Shown piece by piece: positions 34,800 to 46,618 of a stretch of 64,000 nucleotides of DNA. A model generated the notes under the pieces. The model was not told where the DNA came from and ran no database searches. It was given only the letters and a program-made list of their open reading frames with translations. Position 1 is the first letter of the stretch. The number at the start of each line of letters is the position of its first letter. The DNA is from Paenibacillus sp. (lineage in GTDB: Bacteria > Bacillota > Bacilli > Paenibacillales > YIM-B00363), in the NCBI RefSeq assembly GCF_031177825.1, contig NZ_JAPSKE010000015.1, positions 1 to 64,000 of the forward strand, written 5' to 3'. The position numbers and the translations under genes were made by a program.

Positions 34800-35813
34800 T
34801 TACGAGCGGATCAACTCGGGTCGGTTTTCCGCTTGCGGCGGTTCTTCCATCCATCCTTGCTTGATCATCAGCTTGCCGCCCTCTTGCGCGTAGTTGTACA
34901 CCCTCGTCATCAGCGCCGTCAGCTTGATCGGCAGGTCGCTGCGCAGGCTGAACGACGTGCCGAGCGCGTTGCCGCCGAGACCGAAGCTCGTGAGGATGTT
35001 CGTGCAATACATCATCAGCTTGTCCGAGAATGCCGGCGTCGTCGATTCCGAAGCGCGGCCGGACGAGGAGGGCGAAGGATTCATGTCGCTCTCCATGAAG
35101 ACGGCCCGAATCATATCGACCGTATCCCGCGCCAGTTCGCGGCCGGATTCGAAATACCGCTTTACCTCCGGCTCGAGGGCGGTTTGCGCGAAGCCCGTCA
35201 TCAGCTCGAAGCCGACGACGTTCGTCTCCAACTGTTGGTACAGATGCGCCGACTCGACCAGATTGATCGGGCGCGCCTTGCGCAAGACTCCTTGCCCCTT
35301 CATATATTCGAGGTCCTGCACGAATTCGTTCTCGCGAGGCGGCGTTACGATCGGAGGGCGGGAGAGCAGCCCTTGCGCGAGCAGCAGCTCCGTCGCGTCG
35401 CCGTACGCCCGCTGCGAGCTGACCGACATGTCTTGGATCAGTCTGCGAATATCCTCGCGATACGACATCGTCAGATGCAGCGCGCTTAGCCCGGACGTAA
35501 TCTTTGCGAAGACGCGGACGAGGGCGATGCTGAACATCCCGCTAAACAGTGCGGGAGCCCGCTCGTTGACATCCTCTTCTCCGAAGCCGACGGGGATGAC
35601 GACGCCTTCCTTCCGGAACAGTTGACGGATGCGGTCGCTAAACCCGTTCACGTCCGCATGCGCGCGGGTCAGCAACTCTTTCTCCTCGTCGCCCTGCGCG
35701 TGACGGATGAAGTACCGCAGCATCCGGTCGCTCATCGTCTTCTCCAGATACGTCATCCACAAAATTCCGATCTCCGAAGATGCAAGCGGGGGATTCGAGG
35801 TATTGCTACTCAT
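34800..35813 (-). CDS. DUF3231 protein
   Basis: A 337-residue, mostly helical cytoplasmic protein of the DUF3231 family, common in spore-formers. Two related halves each begin with a segment of the type LASSEIGILWMTYLEKTMSD / ESAHLYQQLETNVVGFELM, suggesting a duplicated ferritin-like four-helix bundle. Between them lies RPPIVTPPRE. The C-terminal half contains TNILTSFGLGGNALG and KLTALMTRVYNYAQEGGKL, conserved features of the family. The function is not established. The ATG at 35813 follows AGGAG. Confidence 0.8.
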   Translation of the reverse strand: MSSNTSNPPLASSEIGILWMTYLEKTMSDRMLRYFIRHAQGDEEKELLTRAHADVNGFSDRIRQLFRKEGVVIPVGFGEEDVNERAPALFSGMFSIALVRVFAKITSGLSALHLTMSYREDIRRLIQDMSVSSQRAYGDATELLLAQGLLSRPPIVTPPRENEFVQDLEYMKGQGVLRKARPINLVESAHLYQQLETNVVGFELMTGFAQTALEPEVKRYFESGRELARDTVDMIRAVFMESDMNPSPSSSGRASESTTPAFSDKLMMYCTNILTSFGLGGNALGTSFSLRSDLPIKLTALMTRVYNYAQEGGKLMIKQGWMEEPPQAENRPELIRS

Positions 35814-35870
35814 AGCTGTCGCACTCCTATAGGAATATTATACAGCTATGGTATCCCGTAGGCGGCCGTT

Positions 35871-39044
<3,174 letters not shown>

Positions 39045-39053
39045 TTAGTAGAA

Positions 39054-40877
39054 TCAATAGTTCAAATCGAATCTCGCGATCTCGTACGGCTGTATTTCGA
39101 ATGCGATCGCTCCGTCCTCTTGGGACGAAACAGGCGCTTCGGCGCCCTCCCGGTTCGCGGCGAAGCCGACGGCGCCAGGCGCCTCCAGCCGGACCGCGCG
39201 AGGCTCGTCGCTCACGTTCGCGACGAGCACGCGCATGCCGGCGTCACTCAGCAGCGCGAGCGCCTCGACGCTGGCATCGGCGCACGGTACGGCGCTGAGC
39301 GGGGCGCCCCGGTACGGCGCGAGCGCCGCGAACAGCCGGCGGTACGCGGGCGTCGGCACGGACGCGCCGGACGCGTCGGTCGCGACGAGCCCGCTCTCGC
39401 CGACGGCGTCGCCGAAGACGATCGACGCCGCCCCCGCCTCCGCGAGCCGCCGCAGGCTGCCCAGCGTCCAGGCCGCCGCGAACGGCTCCCGTTCCCGCGG
39501 ATCGTGTTCGCGCTCGCCCACCTCGCCGGTCGCCGCCGCGTTCACCCGCTGGGTGAACGTCACCGGCCCGGCATGGATCGGCGCGCCGCCGGCGGCCTCG
39601 CGGGCATCCGCGACGACGAGCGCCTGCATCGGCAGCGTCTCGACGATCGACGCCCGGTCGAACACGTGCACCTGCGGATTCATCGCGAGGCACACCCCGT
39701 CGAGCCGCTCGTACGGCATCGTCCCCGCCGCCGCGGCGCGGTTCAGCTCCGCGTAGTTTGCCCGCGAGCCGCCGAGCAGCGGCACCGCGCCGTATCCGGC
39801 GGCGTCGAGCGCCGTCCGCGCCGCCTCGGCCCGCGCCGCCGTCGTGACGGCGCCGGCCCCGAACGCGGCGAACGCGCGCAGCCGCGTCTCCGATCGGGCG
39901 AGCCGCGCGCAGCACGCCGCGAGCCGCTCCGCGGCGCGCTCGTCCGCCGCGGCCGTCGCCGCGATCGCGAGCGGCAGCCCGAGCGCGGCCGCCCCGGCCG
40001 CCGCGCCGTCGACCGCCGCTTCCCACGCGGCGGCGTCCAACGACACCGCCGCGTACAGGAAGTCGATCGGCAGCGCTTTCAATAATGCGGCGGCGTCAGG
40101 TCCGATGATGCCGTCCGCGGCCGCGTCGTACAGGAGCCCGAGCGGCGGCAGCTGTCCGACGGCCCGGCGCTCCGCCCGCAGACGGACCGGCGCCTCCTGC
40201 GCCGCATCGCCGCCGGCACCTTCGTCCGCCCCGCTCACCCGGACCCGGACGGCCTGCTCGACGACGTCGCCGCGCCGCACCTGCGCCGGGAACGGGCGCG
40301 AGAGCGGCGTGCAATACGTCTTGAACGAGGCGTCGGTCCAATTGCGCTGGTCCTCCATCTCGAACAGATCGCCTTCGAAGCCGATCTCCACCTCGAGATC
40401 CGGCGCGCCGGGCACCCCGTGGCGCAAGGCGCGCATGCCGAAGAACGGCTGATGCGGGGAGATGCGCTCCGGGAACGCTCCCTCCGTCTCCCCGTCCTCC
40501 GACGCGACGACGACGCGTTCGCCCGCGAGCGTATCCGGATGCAGCACGCAGAAGCCGATCCGGTTGCGCAGGAAGTCGGACCGAGCCTCGCCCCGCATCC
40601 GAAACTCCAATGCGCCGTCGGCCGTCCCGGTCATGACGCCCTCCCAGGCGAAGTCGATGTCGCCTTGCACCGTCTCCGCCGCGAGGCGCGCCTCGAACCC
40701 GTCCGCCCCTTGGCGGACGTCGTACGCCGTAAATCGGGGAGGCACGGTGCCCCAGTTCCGGTCTCTCACCGCGACGTATACCTGTCGCACGACCTCCCGG
40801 CCGCCGGCCCGCACATACCGCAGCGTCCCATCCTCCAGCGCCACCGACAACGGTCCCGCGCGAAGCTCATGCCTCAT
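39054..40877 (-). CDS. D-apionate lactonase-like protein
   Basis: A 607-residue cytoplasmic protein with no signal peptide. Its N-terminal beta-domain has the pattern GREVVRQVYVAVRDRNWGT; the middle is an Ala-rich TIM-barrel-like region, and a short C-terminal beta-domain ends in EIQPYEIARFDL. This organisation matches, from memory, the D-apionate lactonase (ApnL) family, which opens D-apionolactone to D-apionate. The neighbours support it: a Gfo/Idh dehydrogenase just upstream that could make the lactone and an oxidoisomerase-like gene beyond. The ATG at 40877 overlaps the upstream gene by 11 bp. The middle part has very high GC and Ala content. Confidence 0.6.
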   Translation of the reverse strand: MRHELRAGPLSVALEDGTLRYVRAGGREVVRQVYVAVRDRNWGTVPPRFTAYDVRQGADGFEARLAAETVQGDIDFAWEGVMTGTADGALEFRMRGEARSDFLRNRIGFCVLHPDTLAGERVVVASEDGETEGAFPERISPHQPFFGMRALRHGVPGAPDLEVEIGFEGDLFEMEDQRNWTDASFKTYCTPLSRPFPAQVRRGDVVEQAVRVRVSGADEGAGGDAAQEAPVRLRAERRAVGQLPPLGLLYDAAADGIIGPDAAALLKALPIDFLYAAVSLDAAAWEAAVDGAAAGAAALGLPLAIAATAAADERAAERLAACCARLARSETRLRAFAAFGAGAVTTAARAEAARTALDAAGYGAVPLLGGSRANYAELNRAAAAGTMPYERLDGVCLAMNPQVHVFDRASIVETLPMQALVVADAREAAGGAPIHAGPVTFTQRVNAAATGEVGEREHDPREREPFAAAWTLGSLRRLAEAGAASIVFGDAVGESGLVATDASGASVPTPAYRRLFAALAPYRGAPLSAVPCADASVEALALLSDAGMRVLVANVSDEPRAVRLEAPGAVGFAANREGAEAPVSSQEDGAIAFEIQPYEIARFDLNY

Positions 40878-41943
40878 CGCGTTCGCCTCCCGCTCCTTCG
40901 ATCAAGATCGCCCGATGCTCCGCGGCGCTCTCGTACGTACCGAACGTCATCCGCAGCGTGACGAGATTGTCCTCGCCGCTCGTCTGGAACGCCGCGCCCG
41001 TCTCGAGGCATTCCACGAAGTGGGATTGCAGCCGGAAGTGGCTCTCCTCATGGTCGAGATGCGTCGACTCCGCGATCGTCCGTTCTTCGGTCCCGTCGCG
41101 GTGGACGATCGTAATGCGGCCGTCCGTATACATCTTGATCGTCCCGTTCTCCCCGTCGATCGCCATCTGCTCCAGATGGACGGGCTGGACGGCGTCGCCG
41201 AGCGGCCGATCGAGCTTCTGCCGCGTCGCCCAGCTCATGTCGAGGAAGCCGTAGAAGTCGTCGTACCCGAGCACGACGACGCCGGAGTCTTCGCCGGCGA
41301 TATGCGGGCTGATCGTCGTCGTCTCGGCGTATAATCGCTTCGGCGTGCCGAACAAAAACCGCCACGTGTCGAACCAATGCACGCCCATCTCGTAGAACAG
41401 CAGCTTCGGCATGTCGCGGAAGAACGGCTGCGGAATCGCGACGCTCGGCGCGAATCGGGGCGTGTAATAGTCCGTATGTATATACCGGGCGGCCTTGACC
41501 TTCCCGATCGTTCCCTCGTCCAACGTCCGCTTGATCAGCTGGAACGGCATGAGCCAACGCCAGTTCTCCGTCACCATCAGCCGCACCCCGGCGTCCCGCG
41601 CCGCCGCGACCATCCGCTCCGCGTCCTCGAGCGTCGGCGCGAAAGGCTTCTGGCACATGATGTGCTTGCCGGCCGCGGCCGCCTTCGTCACGAATTCGAC
41701 GTGCGTCTCCGGCCCCGTCACGATATCGACGATATCGATGTCGGCGTCTTCCAGCATCTCCTCGATCGTACCATACAATCGATTTTCCGGCACGCCGAAT
41801 TCCGCCGCCCTCGCCTCCAGCTTGTCGCGGCTGCGATTGCACAGCGCGGCGATCTCGACGCCTTCGATGCGGCTCCACGCCTTCAGATGCTTGTCGGACC
41901 AGTAGCCGGTGCCGACGAGGCCGACCTTCCACCTTTTCGTCAT
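40867..41943 (-). CDS. Gfo/Idh/MocA oxidoreductase, probable D-apiose dehydrogenase
   Basis: A 358-residue NAD(P)-dependent dehydrogenase. The Rossmann motif is VGLVGTGYWSDKHLKAW, the catalytic Lys is in MCQKPFAPT (the EKP equivalent) and a substrate-site segment reads MVTENWRWLMPF. The C-terminal domain carries MGVHWFDTWRFLFGTP. The QKP-containing form and the position between apionate-lactonase-like and oxidoisomerase-like genes suggest D-apiose dehydrogenase, making D-apionolactone. The family is broad, so the substrate is an inference. The ATG follows AGGAGGA; the gap to the upstream gene is 16 bp. Confidence 0.65.
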   Translation of the reverse strand: MTKRWKVGLVGTGYWSDKHLKAWSRIEGVEIAALCNRSRDKLEARAAEFGVPENRLYGTIEEMLEDADIDIVDIVTGPETHVEFVTKAAAAGKHIMCQKPFAPTLEDAERMVAAARDAGVRLMVTENWRWLMPFQLIKRTLDEGTIGKVKAARYIHTDYYTPRFAPSVAIPQPFFRDMPKLLFYEMGVHWFDTWRFLFGTPKRLYAETTTISPHIAGEDSGVVVLGYDDFYGFLDMSWATRQKLDRPLGDAVQPVHLEQMAIDGENGTIKMYTDGRITIVHRDGTEERTIAESTHLDHEESHFRLQSHFVECLETGAAFQTSGEDNLVTLRMTFGTYESAAEHRAILIEGAGGERDEA

Positions 41944-41959
41944 AGGTTTCTCCTCCTTC

Positions 41960-42817
41960 TTATAACGACTCGAGCTTCGCCGGAAGCTTCTCCGGATGCA
42001 GCATGACGTCGATCTGATCGTACACCCGGTCCGGGTCGTAGAGGTCCTTCCAGTTGTCCTTCAGCATCGCTTTCTTGCCGTATTCGATCGCGACGAGGCA
42101 GGCGTCCGAGAACGGGTTCGTCTTTTCGAAAACGATCGCCAGCTGCACGTTAATATGTCCGAGCATGAAATCCTTCGCCGCCTCGTACGGCACGCCGCGC
42201 TTCACCGCTTCGTCCATCGCTTCGCCGAGCACCGTCACCATCGTCGACGAGATCGTCTCCGCCATCGTCGGCTCGAGCATCGCCATCTGCTCCACCGTAA
42301 TGCGGTGCGTGCGCAGGATCGGCGCGTACATCGCCTGCGCGACCGCCTCCCCGACGGCGTATTGCGCTTCCGGGCCTTGCATGAGCGCGCAGACGATCGC
42401 CTGCTTCGCCGCCACGCCGCCGAAGAAGTCGCGTTTCGCCTCCGGCGTCGTCTCGTCGTTAAACACCGGCGGATGGCATGGATGCGTCACGAAATACGCG
42501 ACGTCCTCGCGCTTTGGCAGCTTGCCGAGGTACGCCGCGGCCGGGTCGAGCACGATCAGCATCGCGCCGGTCTTCATCGCCGGCACGACGCTTTCCGATA
42601 CGTTGCCGATCGCGACGTCCGGTATCGCGAGAACGACGACGTCGGCGTTCGGCACCGCATCGGCCTGCGGCGTCGCGGCCAGCCCGCGTTCCGCCAAGTT
42701 GGCGAGGCCCCGTTCGCTGATTTCTACATAATAAACGGGATCCGTCCCCTTCCTCAAATTGTCCGTAATGCGGCAGCCCATCTTCCCGCCTGCGCCGATT
42801 AACGCGATGGTCGTCAT
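41960..42817 (-). CDS. D-apionate oxidoisomerase-like dehydrogenase
   Basis: A 285-residue protein with an N-terminal NAD(P)-binding motif IALIGAGGKMGCRI and the phosphogluconate-dehydrogenase-C-like domain typical of D-apionate oxidoisomerase (ApnO) and relatives. Characteristic segments are VVLAIPDVAIG, YFVTHPCHPPVFNDE and MLGHINVQLAIVFEK. ApnO oxidises D-apionate and migrates a hydroxymethyl group to give 3-oxo-isoapionate. It is the first gene of the leftward run, preceded by AGGAGGA and by an intergenic region with a GntR-type palindrome. Assignment rests on remembered family features plus the neighbours. Confidence 0.65.
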   Translation of the reverse strand: MTTIALIGAGGKMGCRITDNLRKGTDPVYYVEISERGLANLAERGLAATPQADAVPNADVVVLAIPDVAIGNVSESVVPAMKTGAMLIVLDPAAAYLGKLPKREDVAYFVTHPCHPPVFNDETTPEAKRDFFGGVAAKQAIVCALMQGPEAQYAVGEAVAQAMYAPILRTHRITVEQMAMLEPTMAETISSTMVTVLGEAMDEAVKRGVPYEAAKDFMLGHINVQLAIVFEKTNPFSDACLVAIEYGKKAMLKDNWKDLYDPDRVYDQIDVMLHPEKLPAKLESL

Positions 42818-42863
42818 GCGAAAATTCCTCCTAGCAAAAGGTTATGAATCATATTATATACGG

Positions 42864-42875
42864 ATTGTATACAAT
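42864..42875. promoter_or_regulatory. GntR/FadR-type operator palindrome
   Basis: ATTGTATACAAT is a perfect 12-bp palindrome of the form bound by FCD-type GntR regulators. It lies next to the -35 of the rightward promoter and within the probable leftward promoter (TATAAT on the minus strand near 42854-42859), so one bound regulator could control both runs. Confidence 0.6.
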
Positions 42876-42880
42876 GTGTA

Positions 42881-42909
42881 TTGACTTTTCAATCGGTCGC
42901 AACGATAAT
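42881..42909 (+). promoter_or_regulatory. Promoter of the TIM-barrel/gntR pair
   Basis: TTGACT (42881-42886), a 17-bp spacer and GATAAT (42904-42909), 36 bp before the ATG and 5 bp after the GntR-type palindrome. Confidence 0.6.
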
Positions 42910-42944
42910 TTTGATACCAACCCCTTTCCCTTGGGAGGAATCAT

Positions 42945-43757
42945 ATGAAGCTCGGCATCGGCAGTTACACGTTCGCCTGGTCGATCGGCGTGCCCGCGTA
43001 CGGCATGCCTTCCGTTCCCGTCACCGCCTTCGACCTGATCCGCATCGCGGCGGAGCACGACCTCTCGCTCGTTCAGATCGCCGACAACATCCCGCTGCAT
43101 CGCTGGCCGGAGAACGAACGACGACGGCTGAAGCGCGAAGCCGACTCGGCCGGCGTAGCTCTTGAAGTCGGGACCCGGGGCACCGACCCGGCGCTGCTGC
43201 TCGAGTACCTCGCGATCGCCCGCGAGCTCGGCTCCCCGTTCGTGCGCACGCTCGCCGCGACGACCGACCTGGCGCTCGTCCGGGAGCAGCTGTCGGCGGC
43301 GCTGCCCGCGTACGAATCGGCCGGCATCGCCATCGCGTTGGAAAACCACGGCCTTCATACGACCAAGCAGCTCGTCCGGCTGTTCGAAGACGTCGGCAGC
43401 CCTTCTCTCGGATGCTGTCTCGATACCGTCAACTCGTTCAGCGCGCTCGACGCCCCGGATCGCGTCATCGCCGACTTGACGCCCTATGTTATGAATCTTC
43501 ATATTAAAGATTTCGATATTACGAGAATCGACCATCAGATGGGGTTCGTCGTCTTGGGCGCGCCGGCCGGATATGGTAAATTGGATATACCGCGCCTGCT
43601 GACGACGATTCGCGAGCAGGGCAAACGGCCGAACGCGATCCTCGAGCTGTGGCCGCCTTACCAAGGCTCGGTCGAGGACACGGTCGCGCTGGAATGGGAA
43701 TGGTTCCGGCAAAGCGTCGTTTACCTTCAAAGCTTGCCGGAATTCCAGAGGACATAA
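42945..43757 (+). CDS. Xylose-isomerase-like TIM-barrel protein, possible 3-oxo-isoapionate decarboxylase
   Basis: A 270-residue AP-endonuclease-2/xylose-isomerase-like TIM barrel. Probable metal ligands are Glu in IALENHGLH, Asp in CLDTVNSF, His in MNLHIKDF and the late Glu in ILELWPPY. Such proteins are isomerases, epimerases or decarboxylases of sugar acids. Given the apionate-type neighbours, 3-oxo-isoapionate decarboxylase (OiaC) is the most economical guess, but an isomerase role is equally compatible with the fold. The ATG at 42945 follows GGGAGGA. It is 14 bp before gntR and divergent from the oxidoisomerase gene. Confidence 0.6.
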   Translation: MKLGIGSYTFAWSIGVPAYGMPSVPVTAFDLIRIAAEHDLSLVQIADNIPLHRWPENERRRLKREADSAGVALEVGTRGTDPALLLEYLAIARELGSPFVRTLAATTDLALVREQLSAALPAYESAGIAIALENHGLHTTKQLVRLFEDVGSPSLGCCLDTVNSFSALDAPDRVIADLTPYVMNLHIKDFDITRIDHQMGFVVLGAPAGYGKLDIPRLLTTIREQGKRPNAILELWPPYQGSVEDTVALEWEWFRQSVVYLQSLPEFQRT

Positions 43758-43771
43758 GGGGGCTGCCGTTC

Positions 43772-44407
43772 ATGACGGCCGTTACGTTGAAAGAGAAAGC
43801 TTATATCGAGCTCCGCAAGTCGATCCTGAACGGGGAGCTGAAGCCCGGCGACTTCTTAACGGAGCGCATGCTCGTCGAGCTGCTCGGCATGAGCCGCACG
43901 CCGATCCGTTCCGCGCTGGAGCGGCTGGACGTCGAGGGGCTCGCCAAATATACGCCGAACAAGGGGCTCATCGTCACGGAAATTTCGCTGACGCAGGTCG
44001 TCGACATTTTCGACTTCCGCATCGCGATCGAGTCGTATATCGCGAAGCGGCTGGCGACGCGGGCTTGGAGCGTCGATGACGTCTCGTGGTTCGAGGACAA
44101 TTTGCGCGTGCAGCGGGAATGCATCGAGGTCAACGACCATGCGCGGTTTACGGAAGCGGACACCGCGTTCCACACCAAGCTGGCCGACGTGTACGATAAT
44201 TCGGAAATCGCGCGAACGATGGAGCGGCTGCAGGACATGCTGTACCGCATCGCGCTGCGCGTGCTGCGGAAGGACGTGAACCGCATCCGCTCCTCTTACG
44301 AAGACCATCTGCGCATCTTCGAGCTGATCCGGGAAGGCCGCGGTCCCGAAGCCGCATCGCAGATGGAGGAGCATCTCGAATACGGCAAGCGAATTTTGTT
44401 GACGTAA
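43772..44407 (+). CDS. GntR-family (FCD/FadR subfamily) regulator
   Basis: A 211-residue regulator. The winged helix has LRKSILNGELKPGDFLTERM and MSRTPIRSALERLDVEG. The FCD ligand domain has metal-type residues in DFRIAIESYIAKRLA, FHTKLADV and YEDHLRIFELIREG. FCD regulators usually respond to sugar acids or carboxylates, in line with apionate-type intermediates. It is co-transcribed with the TIM-barrel gene, and the palindrome at 42864-42875 is its probable operator. ATG follows AGGGGG by 9 nt. Confidence 0.9.
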   Translation: MTAVTLKEKAYIELRKSILNGELKPGDFLTERMLVELLGMSRTPIRSALERLDVEGLAKYTPNKGLIVTEISLTQVVDIFDFRIAIESYIAKRLATRAWSVDDVSWFEDNLRVQRECIEVNDHARFTEADTAFHTKLADVYDNSEIARTMERLQDMLYRIALRVLRKDVNRIRSSYEDHLRIFELIREGRGPEAASQMEEHLEYGKRILLT

Positions 44408-44419
44408 GGCAGCGCGCCA

Positions 44420-44467
44420 AGAAGCCTCGCCTTCCGCCGGAACCCGGCTGTGGAGGCGAGGCTTCTC
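44420..44467. terminator. Hairpin between gntR and the ABC exporter gene
   Basis: AGAAGCCTCGCC pairs with GGCGAGGCTTCT around a loop with its own GCCGG/CCGGC stem. The T tract is poor on both strands, so termination strength is uncertain. The genes on either side converge here. The rest of 44468-44605 holds nothing recognisable. Confidence 0.55.
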
Positions 44468-44605
44468 TACTTCCGCTTCCCGCTCTTCGTCCTCCACTTC
44501 CCTCGGCTCAGCTAGTCATGCGTAGCCGGCGGGAGGGCGCATAGCGCGCCCCCTTTCCCGCCTTTTTCGCACTCGGTACCCGATGAAAGCCCCTCCCCTA
44601 TCTGC

Positions 44606-46618
44606 CTACCCCGCCCCGACGGGACGCTCCGCGTTCTGAAGCAAATACATGCGGTAGTACCGCCCGCGCAGCGCCATCAGCTCGTCGTGCGTGCCGCGCT
44701 CTTCGATGACGCCGCGGTGCAGCACGAGGATCCGATCCGCATCGCGAATCGTAGACAGCCGATGCGCGATGACGAACGTCGTTCGCCCATGGCGAAGCAC
44801 GTTCAGCGCATGCTGGATGACCTGCTCCGTCTCGCTGTCGATGCTGGCCGTCGCCTCGTCCAAGATGAGGATGGCCGGATCGTAAGCGAGCGCCCGCGCG
44901 AAGGAGACGAGCTGCCGCTCCCCTGCGGACATCGTGCTGCCCCGTTCGACGACGGGCTCCGCGAGCCCGTTCGCCAGCCGATCGACGAACGGGCCGGCCC
45001 CGACTTCGGTCAGCGCGCGGCGGGCCGTCTCTTCGCCGATCGCCTCGTTATAGAGCGACACGTTGAACTTCACGTCGCCCGTGAACAGGAACGGGTCCTG
45101 CAGCACGATGCCCATATGGCGCCGCAGCGCCTGCTTCGACATCGTCCGAATATCGACGCCGTCGATGCGGATGGCGCCGCCGGTCGGCTCGTAGAAGCCA
45201 AGCAGCAGATTCATAATCGAGCTTTTGCCGGAGCCGGTATGGCCGACGAGCGCGATCGTCTCGCCCCGCTTCGCCTCGAACGAGATCCCCTTCAGCACGT
45301 TCTCGCCCGGCACGTACGCGAACGTGACGTCGTCGAACTCGACGCGGCCTTCCGGCCTGGGCGTCGCGGGCGCCTCCTCGTCTTCTTCCACGGCTTCCCC
45401 CTCCCGATCCATCAGCGCGAATACCCGCTCCGCCGAGACGAACGCCCGCTGCGCATTCGTCATCTGATCGAAGATACCTACGATCGGCTCGTAGATCCGA
45501 CCCAAATAATCGACGAACGCATACAGCGCCCCGAACGAGACGACCCCGCCGGCCCCGAGCGACCGAGCTCCGAAATACCACAGGATGAACGCGGTCAGCA
45601 GCCGGCTGACGAAGTAAACAACGTTCCGGCCGGAGAAGGCGGTAATCCGAAACTGCGCCACTTGACTCCGATACCGCTCCTCGTTCAACCGGCCGAATTC
45701 CCGCTTCATCGTCTCTTCCCGGCGAAACGCTTGCACGATCGGCATGACGTGAATCATCTCGTTCAGCATGGCGTTCATTTCGGCCAGCTTCGCTCGAATG
45801 ATCTGCACGTACTTCTTGGAGATTTTCAAATGCAAATAGAGCAGCGCAGCGAATAACGGCAGGATGATCGCGCACAGCAGCGCGAGCCGCCATTCGAGAA
45901 ACAGCAGCGCCGCGAAGACGCCGACGATGTTCAGCCCGCTGACGACGAACGTCGCGGTAAAGCTGATGTACAGCTCCTTGATGTTTTCCGTGTCGTTGGC
46001 GACGCGCGAGACGATCTGCCCGATCGGCGTCTTGTCGAAGAACGCGACGGGCAGCCGTTGGAGATGCCGGAACAAGTCCATGCGCATCCGCTGCACGATG
46101 CGCTGCGCGGACGACTGCAGCAGATAGCTCTGCACGTACGTCAGCGCGCTGCCGACGACGGTCAGCGCGACGATCAGGGCGACGAGGCGGAAGATCGGCG
46201 CGACGTCGTGCCGATAGAACGCCGTCACCTCCGCCCCCGTCAACCCCACGGCGCCGTACGCCGGGCTGTCCAGCGTGAAGCCGCCCCCCTCGCCGGCGCG
46301 GAATCGCGCGACGGACTCCGCAGCCGGCGGCGGGGCGTCTGCCGGCAGCCAATCGCTCCGGACGTACGCCCGCTCCCGGAACGGCACCGACAAGGCGCCT
46401 TCCGGGACGACGTCCGACTCCAGTTCGTACCAATCGAATTGGATGGCGAGCAGATGGTCGTCGATGATCGTCTTCGTGACGATCGGTCCCGCGAGCTGCG
46501 CGCCGAGCGCCAGCACCAGGATGAGCAGCGCGACGGCGACCTGACGCCGGAACAGCAGCAAGTAAGCGAGCAGCCGCTTCGCGACGGCCCCTTCGCGCAC
46601 GTTATCTTGTTCGATCAT
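44606..46618 (-). CDS. ABC exporter half-transporter, BmrD-like (canonical Walker B subunit)
   Basis: A 670-residue half-transporter: six-helix membrane domain and ATPase domain. An insertion of about 90 residues between TM1 and TM2 (about 58-150) faces outside, as in BmrD/YheH. The ATPase has Walker A GHTGSGKSS, Walker B ILILDEATASID with the catalytic Glu, and a divergent signature (TMSAGERQLVSFARA instead of LSGGQ). It pairs with the upstream subunit, whose site is degenerate in the complementary way. The length matches BmrD. Such heterodimers export drugs and peptides. ATG at 46618 overlaps the upstream stop (ATGA), so the two are coupled. Confidence 0.88.
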   Translation of the reverse strand: MIEQDNVREGAVAKRLLAYLLLFRRQVAVALLILVLALGAQLAGPIVTKTIIDDHLLAIQFDWYELESDVVPEGALSVPFRERAYVRSDWLPADAPPPAAESVARFRAGEGGGFTLDSPAYGAVGLTGAEVTAFYRHDVAPIFRLVALIVALTVVGSALTYVQSYLLQSSAQRIVQRMRMDLFRHLQRLPVAFFDKTPIGQIVSRVANDTENIKELYISFTATFVVSGLNIVGVFAALLFLEWRLALLCAIILPLFAALLYLHLKISKKYVQIIRAKLAEMNAMLNEMIHVMPIVQAFRREETMKREFGRLNEERYRSQVAQFRITAFSGRNVVYFVSRLLTAFILWYFGARSLGAGGVVSFGALYAFVDYLGRIYEPIVGIFDQMTNAQRAFVSAERVFALMDREGEAVEEDEEAPATPRPEGRVEFDDVTFAYVPGENVLKGISFEAKRGETIALVGHTGSGKSSIMNLLLGFYEPTGGAIRIDGVDIRTMSKQALRRHMGIVLQDPFLFTGDVKFNVSLYNEAIGEETARRALTEVGAGPFVDRLANGLAEPVVERGSTMSAGERQLVSFARALAYDPAILILDEATASIDSETEQVIQHALNVLRHGRTTFVIAHRLSTIRDADRILVLHRGVIEERGTHDELMALRGRYYRMYLLQNAERPVGAG

